Below are positions 1 through 11,410 of a DNA stretch of 64,000 nucleotides, piece by piece. The notes beneath the pieces are model-generated. The model did not search any database and was not told where the DNA came from. It saw only the letters and a list, made by a program, of their open reading frames with translations. The position numbers were made by a program, and so were the translations under genes. The stretch is taken from the NCBI GenBank assembly GCA_013396525.1, contig VWYX01000778.1, forward strand, positions 64,109 through 128,108, written 5' to 3'. Positions within the stretch are counted from its first letter, which is position 1; every line of letters begins with the position of its first letter. Source of the DNA: Chaetorhynchus papuensis (taxonomy: Eukaryota > Chordata > Aves > Passeriformes > Rhipiduridae).

Positions 1-627
1 CAATACTGAGCCTCAGCTGCAGCATCTCTCCCCAGTCAGTTGCTTCTGTTCTTTTAGCTGAGTGAGGATAATTACTTCACTGGGATACAGTCAGCTCCTA
101 CTGAAGACAAGGGACCTAATAGAATCTCAAGTAGCTAATAGAAAAACTGCTTTGTTTCGTGTGGGGTTACATACGATGAAGTTGGTTCAGTGTGATATCC
201 ATTTCAAATCACAGTACTGTGACCAAACTCAGCTTCTGTGATAGAATTCTTATTTTATTTGGACAGTGTGTTCCTAAGATTGCATTTTCTGATAGTACTA
301 CAGTTTGATAAAAAAAATAATTTAGATGTATGTTTATTGGAGGTTCATAATTATTTCAAAAATAATAGTGGAAACTCCCCCCCTTTTTTTTTCTGTTACA
401 GATTTGTAGTTGGGACTGTCACAATATCATTTCATTCAGCTTTTTCAAACTTCTCTGCTGAAATTAATAATCCTGACAACATTAAAATTTTAACATAATA
501 TAAACAGCATAACTATATGATACCTGTCAATGTAATTTTTCCTCAATTCTTTTCTCCACGTGAAGACTAGGAATTGTGGCCAAATGGAACTGCATAGTCA
601 TTTAGACTGAAGAAGTATTTAAGACCA
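1..627. other. Unique AT-rich DNA, no gene seen
   Basis: No coding or RNA gene is recognisable. The only low-complexity feature is a short C-run followed by a T-run at about 376-392. An open frame of 86 codons at 238-498 has no ATG start and no family signature, and is within chance expectation for AT-rich DNA. Confidence 0.6.
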
Positions 628-1033
628 TCAGGTTAATCCAGCACTGCCAACACCACCACTAAACCATGTCCCTAAGTGCCACTTCTGTCCTTCTTTGAAA
701 TACCTCCAGGGATGGTGACTCCACCCACCATTTTCTGGGCTGCCTGTTCCAATGCTTGACAGCCTTTTTGATGAAGAAATTTTCCCTAACATCCAACTTA
801 AACCGTCTCCAGTGCAACTGAAGGCCATTTCTTCTTGTCTTGCCACTTGTTACTTGGGGGAAGAGCCCGACCCCCATCTCTCGACAGTCTCCTTTCAGGT
901 AATGGAAGAGAGTTACAAGGTTCACCTGAGACTTCTCCAGATTGAACAACTCCAATTCTCCCAGCCACTCCTTATAAGACCCTTCACCAGCTTTGTTGCT
1001 CTTGTTTGCACATGCTCCAGCACCTCAAAACCT
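628..1033 (-). mobile_element. CR1 LINE, 3' end fragment (ORF2 C-terminus plus 3' UTR)
   Basis: The element reads on the minus strand. The complement of 659-955 is open for 98 codons and matches the C-terminal end of CR1 ORF2 as known from bird genomes, with the order YLKG, VGLFPQVTS, RRNGLQLHW, KLDVRENFF, KHWNR and VESPSLEVF. Below 665 the sequence continues into the CR1 3' UTR (the complement of a stretch containing ccagcactgccaacaccac). The upstream reverse transcriptase is absent, as expected for a 5'-truncated insertion. The terminal octamer repeat typical of CR1 is not clear, so the last bases are decayed. The family call is from recalled conserved blocks; the subfamily was not determined. 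The sequence is inactive. Confidence 0.92.
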
Positions 1034-4000
1034 GATATAACATTTCATATAGTTTGTCCCAAACGTGATATTTACATTAAAACCTAGTTACTGTAAGTAA
1101 AAATAGATTTAGAAGAAAAAGGAACCTGGAAGCAGTAAATTTTAGTCACTGTTAGAGCCATATCTATAGCTGTATAAATCATTACTTTTAATGCCTGAGA
1201 AAAATGCAGCCAGATGGTGTCTTTCATGTGCCAAGTTAAGACCAGAAGCAATATTTGACCAGTACGCTTTGAACTCAGCATTAAAAGTGAAAGTTTAGCT
1301 GTGAACCTCTGACACAGCTAGTACTACATCATAAAATTGCTGTAATATGTTTGTTGAATTTAATGTAATGTGGCACTAAACTGGCAAAAAATGACCTTGT
1401 TCAGTAGGCAGTAGATTTGATTTAATCTATGAGACAATGACAGAGAAGCAGATGCAAACATTAGAAATCCTTTTACTCATTTCAGTCCCTGTGAAAGATG
1501 AATTTTACTGTAGAATCAGAAAGTACATACTAAAGCACCTCAAGGAATGGGGGATGTCTCATCTGCTGGCTGCATTAGGACTTACCATCCCCTTTTCACG
1601 CTCTGTGCATCAGCCAGAAAAGCAATATTCAGAGCCGTTAGCATGATCAATAATGGCAGGGAAAGTCACTTCCTATTAACATTTGCCTCACCATACTTAG
1701 GTTCCTTGTGTCTGTAAATCGTTCTCTTTCTACTGACAAGCTGGTTTGGCATGAATAGTTTCAGGGAATCTTAGCTTCGCCAGCATGACTTCTTCTAAAG
1801 TTAAATGACTTCATCTGAACACTTTCTTTTTTTGCCTTTCTTTCTTTGCCTTATTTTTTTTCCTTCTAATTTCCTTGATTTTTTTTCTTTATCTCCTAAA
1901 AGTATATCATTTTTTAAGCAAAAACTTGAGACATTTTCTTCTGTTACACTAACACCACTTCAGCCGATACTACGGGTCATGTGAAAAAGTTTCTGTAATC
2001 TAACACATTACACTTACTTAGAGGCAAATAAAAATAAGTACATTTCTCACTGTGATACCCAATATCACTTGACTAAAAATTAGATTTCTTGTTCTGTGTT
2101 GGAATATAAAATACTGAGTCAGACACCTACATTGTCAATAGTTACTGGTGAAAAACCATTCTTTGGAGAAAGGGTTCATTGCAAAACCCAGTGTGCAACA
2201 GAAAAGCTTCAGCTGTCAATAGAAGATGTTAAACACGCTAAACAAACTCAAGCTATGCTTGTGTGATATTCTTCTCTGTAACCATATATACAAAAAATAA
2301 TAGACCTATAGGTATCTCGTCTATGTTAGATCAAAAGCTCAAAGCATGTAGTAAATCTAGCTGGATGTTCATCTGAATGCAGGCAACAGGTATCACATTT
2401 TTGAAAACCTTCTTATTATCTGTTATGTAATAGAACCATTCTGCTTTTGAAAGATCTTGTTTATCCTGAGACATACTCTCCAGAGACAATTATGGTCCAG
2501 ACCTCAGCTGGCCATACTAAATTATATTTGGAGCTAATAAAAATAATTTGTTTTTCAGATATTGGTACTTCTGATCTGTAAATAGATTAATAAGGTAGAA
2601 AAGATAAATTCTCTTTTGAATATCTTATTTTCCCCTTTTCATACAAACACAGTGTAGGGTGACGTGTAGGTGCAGATATCAGTTGAATCCCACTGTTTTA
2701 GTCTGTGAATGTTTGTGCTTCCTGAATTTGATATTAAAGAATGAAAATAGAAGAGATTCAGGGGAAAGGGGGAGGGAAACAATGCACTTGTGCTAATTAG
2801 TGAGATGATCCTTCATTATTTTCTGGGAAGTCAATTCATAAAGGAAACAAAGAATCATACAGACTTTTGGTGTTATTAATGATTTTATTTAAAAAAAATA
2901 AATTCAAGTAAAACCAACCAAAAGAAGAGAAGTTTTACAGAAAAGATCAGCAAAAGTACAATGAACTAATCAGAAGATTAACTGGTTTAAGAAGCTACTT
3001 GATTAGGAATATTAAAATAGAGTCCAAATGTTTCAAAGATTAGATAAGGAATTTGAACTATTCTTTCAATTCAATTTAATCTTGATGTTTCTGTTGGGGT
3101 TTATTTTTGTTTGGTTCATTCATTTTTGTTTGGTTTGGTTAGGTTTTGACTTGAAATAGCAGTACAGTATGAAATAAAGATGTGCAAGCCAAACCTAGAA
3201 TATTTAATTTAACAACTCTGAGTTTCATAAAAACTCAGTAAGCATGAACACTGATTGTACTGAAATTGCATTCTAAAGTGGAGCTGAAGGTAAAGGTTGC
3301 TTTTGGTCTCTTAGTGGCTTAAGTTGTCAAGGGTAACAAGGTGTGATTTCCAGCTCTTTAAGGGAACTACAGCTTCATTTATATATCCTGACTATCAAAC
3401 CATGTGACCTCCACTACTATGATTATTGAGCCTCTCGTGTCTGAAAGAAGAGCCAGGAAGAGAAGGCGTAGATGGTTTATGCCAAGTAATGTATCCTCTG
3501 ATAGTTGTGCTAAGCATATATTTCACATTCTGCTTATGCCATAGAAAGAACTGGAATTCATGGGTGTAAAGGAAAGCTGTATCAAGTCTATACCACTGAC
3601 AATGCACTAAAATGATAGGATCAAAGATAAAGTTCAAATTAAAGATATATTTTAACAAGGACTTCTACAAATAATATACCCTGCAAATTAACTATTGAAA
3701 GGTATCTTCATGGTCTAATCAGGGAATATATATATTTTTAGGAACATTGTTTCAAATTGAACAACTTTTGCATGCGTTCATATACACATGCAAACAATAT
3801 GAGTGTTTGTATATGTACATATGAGTGGGTTTTTTTAAAAGCCTGGTCTAATTATCACAAAATTATCACACTAGATTTTTGAGACATCTGGTTAATTTAT
3901 TGGCAAATCTGAAGAATACTTCCATGTTTCTTGGTCCATTGTGCTGAGCAGTCTAAGTTAGGTTGTGTATACAACGAACAGAAAACATCGTGTTTCATTT

Positions 4001-5142
4001 TCTAACACAGGGACGACACAATAATTTCGCAATTCCTCTTATTTCAAGAACATGACATTGCATTAGCTGTTTCTCTGAACAACTTGTTATATAGGTATTT
4101 ATACCCCTGAGCTGATTTTCACAACTTTTTTTTCCAAGCATCACCCTGCTGCTGTGTGTTAGACGCTTACCTCTTTAAGATGTGAGAGGCATTGCCTCTT
4201 GTGTTTCAGGCATATATCTGTGTCACACGATTGTATGAGTGTCATCAACAGTTTGCCAATATCTTTAGAGCCTCTGTCCTCCTAAAAAAGCATCTCCTGG
4301 AACAAGTCTTCTTTTTCATGGAAACCAAGCATCAGTAAAGCAAAATGCCTGTTATTTCATTTCTATTTCATACAACAGGAAAGTTATATTTATTTTATCT
4401 CTAAACACTTCTTTCTGTAGAGAACCAAGAGATATTTGAAACACTTTGGTAAACTTACTGAGCTCTTATAGTTTTTTACAATCAAAATATTGATTTGCAC
4501 CTTTGTTTGCTCAAACCTTTTGCATTTTTATAGGTATCATGCTTGCTGCTCATGATAAATAAGTCTGATTATTATTCATTCACATTGTTTTGTTCAATTT
4601 CCTTTTCTACTGAGAGTAGTCATGGTTCTCTTTGGTTCTTTATTCAGTAAGAACACTTACAGTTTAAAGAGCTTGATTCTATTTTTCCTGAATAAGTCTT
4701 TGAGGATATATAGCTTGGGTTGACAGTAGAACTGTAAACATTGTCTATTATCACTGTCTTAACCATTAAAACTTAAGCATCCAGGAGGGAAAATTGAAAA
4801 AGGTGTTGTTTGCAATTTTTACTTTTATAATATTACTGTGAAAAACTTTTTATTTCTACATGCCTTTGTTAGAATTCATTATCATGTATGAGATATACTT
4901 TTTTATATTCAACCAGAGAGTTTTTTAGGACCAAAAGCATGTGGGATCCAATTGATGAGGGACTGGATTCCCTCACTAAGTCTAGTCCCTACCTTCTTCA
5001 ATAACAAGCAGTGAAAAAATAAATACATATTAAGAGAAACAATACAGTATTTACAAAGTATTCCTGAACACACTATAGTTCTCCACACTTCATAAGAAAT
5101 GTGATTACCAAAGAGAAAAGCTGTATATATGATATGCTCCAT
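1034..5142. other. Unique AT-rich DNA, no gene or repeat recognised
   Basis: About 4.1 kb without a recognisable gene. There are T-rich stretches near 1825-1880 and a G/T-rich tract at 3091-3147, described separately. Short open frames on both strands (none above 87 codons) show no conserved motif. Confidence 0.55.
3091..3147. repeat. G/T-rich low-complexity tract
   Basis: The plus strand consists almost wholly of T and G in units such as TTTGGTT and TTTTTG. Similar tracts occur at 47976-48101 and 61053-61109. No function is implied. Confidence 0.7.
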
Positions 5143-5182
5143 NNNNNNNNNNNNNNNNNNNNNNNNNNNNNNNNNNNNNNNN
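5143..5182. other. Assembly gap (40 N)
   Basis: Forty undetermined bases directly abut an ATT microsatellite, so the gap most likely reflects an unresolved repeat length rather than a known distance. Confidence 0.99.

Positions 5183-5225
<43 letters not shown>
5183..5225. repeat. (ATT)n microsatellite
   Basis: About fourteen uninterrupted trinucleotide units follow the gap. The true array length is unknown because its left part is replaced by N. Confidence 0.98.
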
Positions 5226-8200
5226 GCTAAATATACAATAGTTATAAGAAATAATTATTTTTAAAATAATTCCAGGAAATCTGGAATGTGTCCTATTTGC
5301 ATCTGTGATTAATTTTCAGTGTTTTAAAGGAAGGAAGGAAAATACTTGTTTTAGTGTGAATCACGTTCTCTGTGCTTGTAAGAAGGAAAGTAGAAGAAAA
5401 TTTTCATTCTTGATTTGGTACATCCTTATTAAATACAGAAAATTTTTTCTCTGGACTTCATTTTAGGATATTTGAACACAGAAAAATATAAAATGTTCTT
5501 AGATGCTTTACCCTCTTTTACAAAAAATCTTTTACTTAAATCTTTCCTAATCACAAGTATAAAAACACAGGTGTAGAATGGAATTACTGCGGTGTGGTAG
5601 GAGAATGAGAACACTGGTTACTGAATCCTCTCTGTGTTTCCCATATCTTAGCTGATTTTATCCAGTGTTCAGTGATACCAGTGTCATCCAGTGATCCACT
5701 CGAGTTGACTGCTGAGGTTTTTTTTCTCATATTCTGAGGAGGGCCACCAGATTTGTCCCATATAGTTTTCTATTCCATTTGTTTCATAGCAGGCATATGG
5801 AGAATACAATAATGATATGAACTTCTAATCATATTAATTTCTAGCTAAGCTGAATGCCTCTTAGTCTTCACAATTTATCGCAAAATGCTGGATGATGAGT
5901 CAATTCTGATTTCTTTCACAATGATTTCAAATCTGGTTCTCAAATAAGTATTCATTTTTTTTAATTCTCTGAAGTGCTGACATTTGAGCTTCTATCAGAG
6001 ATTAAAAGCACTTTAAAAGTATGAAGCATTGTATTCTATTTTATGTTGTCTTTTTTTTGAGTTCTGAATCTCTTGCACTTTTTTTTCATTTTAACATTTA
6101 TTATTTTAATTCCTATGTTAAGGTCTATAATATAATAACAAAAAATACTTCAAAAAAATAATGAATGGGCTTCTTTCTGATCGTACATTTGCTCTCCTTG
6201 TTGTTTCACTGCCATGAAGGCCCATGTATTCTAGAATACAATTAGAAAAAAGCTTTAAATACAAATACATCAGTGTTATGTTATAAACCATTTCATATTG
6301 ATCATATTACTTCAGTGGCTTTACTAGTTACATTATACTCAGTCCCCTAAAATAATAAGTCTAGTTGAAACTCCTAACCATTCAGGGTAAATATAACTGC
6401 AAAATCATTTAAGAATTACACTGTGGATGTTCTGCAAGAAAAATATGTTATATGTCAAAATTCTGGATTGTATAACCTTAAATATAATTCTTTAAACAGT
6501 AGGACATTGTCACCAGTTTAACGAGTAACAAGGTGGGCTGAAATAACTCTGTTTCAAATAATTCTGTATTTGCCTTTTAGTTCAGGTCTATGTCTTTATA
6601 TCTGGGTAAATACTGGATGATTATAAATCCATCTGGTGTTCGAAGAAGAGTAATCTACTCTTACCTACATTGACTTAAAATTAAAATTTACGGAACAAAC
6701 CTTTTTCAAGTTAGTTTCATAAGATTTCCAGACTATAAAGCCTCATCTTTATCTCATGGAATAAAACAATTTAAATTTATTATCATTTAGTCTACTAGAT
6801 ATTTTCTTGTTAGCCCATGTTCTATTAATTCATTTGACCATCTAAAAAGTACAGTAAATCCTTGGTAAATACAAAATCACATATAATCATGTTTTGTAAA
6901 TTATTTTTCATCTATCTTAAAATCAGCTAGTCATGCATGAAAATATCTGTCTCTACCATAGTGCTTGTCTACTTCAGCTTCCTTATAAGGAGTTTTTAAT
7001 AGTTTGTTTTTTATGAACAATGATTACAGACACCAGTGCTGGATAGCAATAGAGTGCAAAAAAGATATGAAGAAAAAATAATTTTTTGAGGGTATTATAA
7101 GATTCAAACCACTTAAAATATTTCTAACATGGCTGTTAGAAGAAACAAGATTTTTCTGTAGTTCTACCATTTATCCCTGGCAAAGGGCAGCTTTAGGACC
7201 GATTATCTGACCTATTAATTCAATTACAGAAACATTTTCACCTCTTGTCCTAATGTACGTTATCAGGGTGAGTTAGAAATTCTACATAGATTTTCTTTTT
7301 TATTAACTCGCAGTTATAAAACTTTAATGAAATAGTCACTAGCAAAAAGGTTTAATGAAGAAGAAATATTCAAATTAAATTACCTGATACTCTTTTTAGT
7401 TTGCAATCAATAAGCATTTCCACTGTAGTTTAGATACCATGAAACTATGTTAGAATGGGTCTCTGCGTATCTGCATTTATTAATCTATGTTGTTTCTAGA
7501 AATTTTCCTTTTACTCTAAACACATCCTTTTCTCTCTGCATGAAAAGAACTTGTAGAAGATTCTTATGAATTAATTACTTATCTGATCATATTCCAAACT
7601 GCTTCTGTCTTTCTGCAGTTTCATCTTTTACTCTGAAATTCAATCTAAGTATTGTATTCATATATTTGTAATATATTTGATTTTCTGAGTAGCTCCTAAA
7701 TATTCAACAGTCTTTCAAGTAATAATAAGCAGACTGGAGCAGTTTGGTAATTAGGTTTTGGTAAAAAAACTGCTTACATTTTCCATCAACAAGTCAGGAA
7801 AGGACATGTAAACATTTTCTGGTGACTAAATACTTCACACCTCTGTTTGTAGCAATATCAGTCTTCTAAAGTTAGTAACTAGAACAGAACTCTCACTTCC
7901 AGGTATAGAGCTCATAATCAGTATATAAGGTAGGAAAAAATAATCAGGATATCAAATAATTTTCAGAAACTTTTAGCCCATGCAAAAAATAATAAGTGGA
8001 ATTTATAGCACAGAATATTAAACCTCCCCCAAGACTGTGTTTGTTATATTGATGAATACTAAAAGACAGTAAAACCCAATGCAAGATTGAGCTATAGACA
8101 GAGATAGGAGTTAAAAAATTTAATAAACAAAATTATCTGAGGGGAAGAAAAAGTCACCAACAAAACACCATCAACATTTTTTTCCTGAACCCTTAGTCTA

Positions 8201-9690
8201 AATTGGGAAAAAAAAAAAAAGGAGAAAATAAAACACAAGAAAATAAAGCAAAGCAAAAACTCATGGAGGAAGGTGAGGAAGAAAATAGAAAACAAATTTT
8301 CTTTGAAGTTCAAATAATTTCACAAAGAAAGCTTCTTCCACACATTTTTTTCTCCTACCTTTGCAGTTGGTCTGTCTTTAGCATCTGCTTCAGTAGAATA
8401 GGTAGGATACTTCTCTTCACTCCCACTTGTAGAAACCCTGATTTCTGTGTGCAATAATTGCTGTGGGTTTAGCAGTGCTGAAAAGGAGTGAAAAACAGTG
8501 TCACCAAAATGTGTACTCATTTTCAATAATAAAATTTCTTTGAAATGTTTTAATGCACTTTTTGCCTACATGAACAAGTAGAATCACACCAACAGATCTT
8601 GTTATTTAAGTGGAGTATTATAAACATGGATATGGCTGTGAGGGACTATGCTCCAGTTAAAATAGATATATTTGAAAAACTCAAGAGTGTTTAAGCTGAT
8701 GAACAGGTGAAATGTGTTACAAAAATAAATTAAATTATAACAAAAAAAACCACTTACATACATTATATTGCTCCAAAGCACAAACAAACAGAACACTAAA
8801 ATTTGTTAGGAACTTCTTGATTGTTAGCTGGAAAATGTTTAGAAAAAATGATTGTTTAATATTTCAAATCCATTGAGCAAAAAAAATCCAAGCAAAATAA
8901 AAAATAACAAGATGAATACTTAATAGGATGAGCAACTTTTTTTCACTTCAAGTTACAGAATCAGAGTGCAATCATCTGTGTAAAATGTCCATTTTTTATT
9001 AGTAGCCCCAAATTTTATGATACTTACTGGACGCAGAAGTAATTCCTGAATTCAAAAGTCCTGACAAAAATGGTCTTGGAATCAAGAATCAGTGATAGGG
9101 GAATCTCGCAAAATTCGTGACTGGGGAAAAGGTTGGAAATCTTTGGGTTTGATTTCTCCCCAGTCTGCAGTTATGATGCAGCTTCCTTGGGGGAAGGGTG
9201 GGGCAGAAACCAAAAAAAAAAAATAAGCAAATAAATAGAATGCACGAGAGATATTTGCTGTCTTTCCTCACTTGTGGCATGCCTGAAATCATTATGTTGT
9301 GTGTTGAAAAAAGTGCATCTCTGCTTTGCTGTTATATAGACACCACATTCATTAAGTCTGGTGTGCAATTAAGATGATGAAAGGATTCAGTGAGGGCATG
9401 TTCGTTTGTTAATACTGAAGGACCAAGCAGTGTTCATGAAGGAGCCAATGAACAGTACAAATGGAAAATATAATTTCATTTCCTTTCATTCTTCTTTCAT
9501 AAGAATGTGTGAAAGGAATCTTGAACTGTATCAGTTTTGTTCTCCTTGTTCTGATACTATCCTACTAGTCCCAGTGAACTCCTAAATTAGCAAGGCCCAG
9601 AAGTGTTTAAAGATATAATGTCTAATTTTCAGGTACTCCAAAATAAATATTTTATAGTTTCATGAAATCTGTAGGCTGAACTATATGACA
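5226..9690. other. Unique AT-rich DNA, no gene or repeat recognised
   Basis: About 4.5 kb with A-runs at 8208-8220 and 9211-9222 and a purine-rich strand between about 8206 and 8300. Open frames up to 84 codons lie on both strands of the same purine-rich stretch, which points to compositional bias rather than coding. No interspersed repeat was recognised. Confidence 0.55.
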
Positions 9691-10400
9691 GCCCAAGATA
9701 TTAACTAGAAAGCTAAATGCTCATTAAATGATATTCTACCTAGAAACATTCAAATAGGAAGCAAAGTCCAAGGTTATACTCAAAACAGGTTCAACACTGA
9801 ATTAAGACAAGGTTGCTCAGGCAACCAGCTGTTTAGAAAATGTCTGAGGACAGATATTCGTACAGCCTGTTCCAATGGTTAATAAAACTCATATTGAACA
9901 TTCCAACACCACCTCTTATAAACAGTTGGAACACCAACTTACTGTCTTCTATTCCTCCACCAGGCCCTACTGGTTCTGGATCCATGGCTTCTTGAAAGTA
10001 GTGGGTGATGACTCTTAGGCCCACTACCCAAAACATTTTTCCTCCAACCCAGCTTGCCCAGCCTTTCCTTGCAGGGCCAGTTCTCCATTTCCAATTACCT
10101 TAGAGGGCCTTGGTTTGACTCAGATGAGTTTATCCTTTTGAACAGTAAGTATCCATTAAGTCTTGTGGACTTTTAAGGATCAAGAACACTCAAGATGAAC
10201 ATTAACTGATCTTCTACCATCACTGGAAAGTTTTTCTCCTTCTTGAACCCTATTTCTGGGCAGAAAAACCTGGAAAACCTTTCTAATAAAGGCTGAGACA
10301 AAGAAGACAACAAGCACTTCAGCCTTACCTGCATCCACTGTCACAAGGTCACCTACCCCCTTTTCATTACAACTCAGTGCCTCATCTGGGGCACATTTTC
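9690..10400 (-). mobile_element. Decayed CR1 LINE (ORF2 pieces and 3' UTR)
   Basis: Read on the minus strand, 10366-10275 translates to a degenerate copy of the block before the CR1 reverse transcriptase: GDLVT, then KAEVL and a double phenylalanine (bird CR1 has the order GDLVT, EKAEVLN, FFASVF). About 10160-10130 keeps a trace of the KS-GPDGIHP block, with a stop codon just before it. Near 9880-9860 the complement encodes HWNRL, a block near the ORF2 C-terminus, followed by a 3' UTR-like stretch down to about 9690. The pieces are in the right order, but most of the reverse transcriptase between them is deleted. Stops and indels are frequent. The sequence between 9890 and 10100 is poorly matched and may contain something else. 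Confidence 0.62.
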
Positions 10401-10958
10401 TGATGGAGGTGACATCACGTGTCTCTCAAGCATGGTGTGAGTCAAGGCCTTTCTGAGTTTCTGGACCCCTTCACAGTCACTGCCAGCCACAAATCTTGTG
10501 TTACAGGCACTCTTGCTTACTAGTGAAACCCCTGTCAGCCCCGGAGCTGGGCAGGAGCCTGATACACTCTGTCAAAAGTCAGCTATGCTATATGGGTATC
10601 CACCCTTTTCAGTCAAGAGTCATTCTCCTAGCAGGGAACAGCTGACAAAAAAACTGGTCTGCAGAAACACTGTGGAGCTTCCAGAAGCAATTGCAAACAG
10701 AAATCATGCTTTTTGGGGGGAAAAAGGAAGAAAATAGGTAAGTAAATAAAGAAAGAAACCCCACAAACTTCAGGGGTTGGTCGTGGTGTGATGTAAAAAA
10801 AAAAAGTGAATTCAACCCTATGATTGAGTCCTTGATTAAATAAAAATCTAGAAGAAAAAATAAAACCAAGAATAAACCCCTCACAAATTGCTACAAGTAA
10901 GAAAAGTGTTAAGCCGCTGGAAAATAAAGCAAAACAGAACGAAACATAAACAAGAGGT
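10401..10958. other. Unassigned DNA next to CR1 and LTR pieces
   Basis: The left part may be a more decayed upstream continuation of the CR1 below it, but I could not align it to known CR1 blocks. An open frame of 79 codons at 10498-10737 begins with TTG and has no recognised motif. An A-run lies at 10796-10805. Confidence 0.4.
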
Positions 10959-11048
10959 TGTATTAGGTTTGTGTGTCAAGGTTTTGGGAGTGGGGCACAG
11001 GATGACATCTGTGAGAAGCTGCTAGAAGCTTCCCTTATGTCCACAGCC
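10959..11048 (+). mobile_element. Avian ERVL-type LTR, 5' tip only
   Basis: The stretch starts with TGTATTAGG and continues through tgtcaaggttttgggagtgg and gtgagaagctgctagaagct, which match the first bases of a common avian LTR (a TG start, then the same two blocks). After about 11048 the match stops and A-rich sequence follows, so only the first roughly 90 bp of the LTR survive. There is no TATA box, polyadenylation signal or internal viral gene. Assignment to the ERVL class is from memory of bird repeats, not from a search. Confidence 0.72.
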
Positions 11049-11121
11049 TCTCTAACTAAATATCTAAAGAAACCCCATAAAAGCTGAAATAGGTATATAA
11101 GTAAACAACTGTGCACAAGTT

Positions 11122-11410
11122 AAAAAAAACCAAAACAAAACAAAACCAAAGACCCCAACCCAACAAGCAAATTCTATGGGAGGAAAGAAAACCTGAAAAA
11201 CAAATGAAAAAGCCACTCATAAAAGCACATCTAAACAAATATTAAAAAACCTAAAAATACCCCTCATACAAACTCACTAAAAAAACCCACACACACAAAA
11301 AAGAAAAAAACACCAAAAAAACTCCCAAACCACCACCACCACCAACAACAAAAAAACCAAACCAAAAACAAAGAAAAGAGAAAAGAAGGAAAATCAAGAA
11401 AAGGAAATTG
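11122..11410. repeat. A/C-rich, T-poor low-complexity tract
   Basis: For nearly 300 bp the plus strand is mostly A with C, including an ACC microsatellite near 11327-11345 and a CA run near 11290. T and G are scarce. The complement gives open frames (11251-11544 and 11264-11449) whose products are runs of G, W, F and V. These are artefacts of composition, not proteins. Confidence 0.85.
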
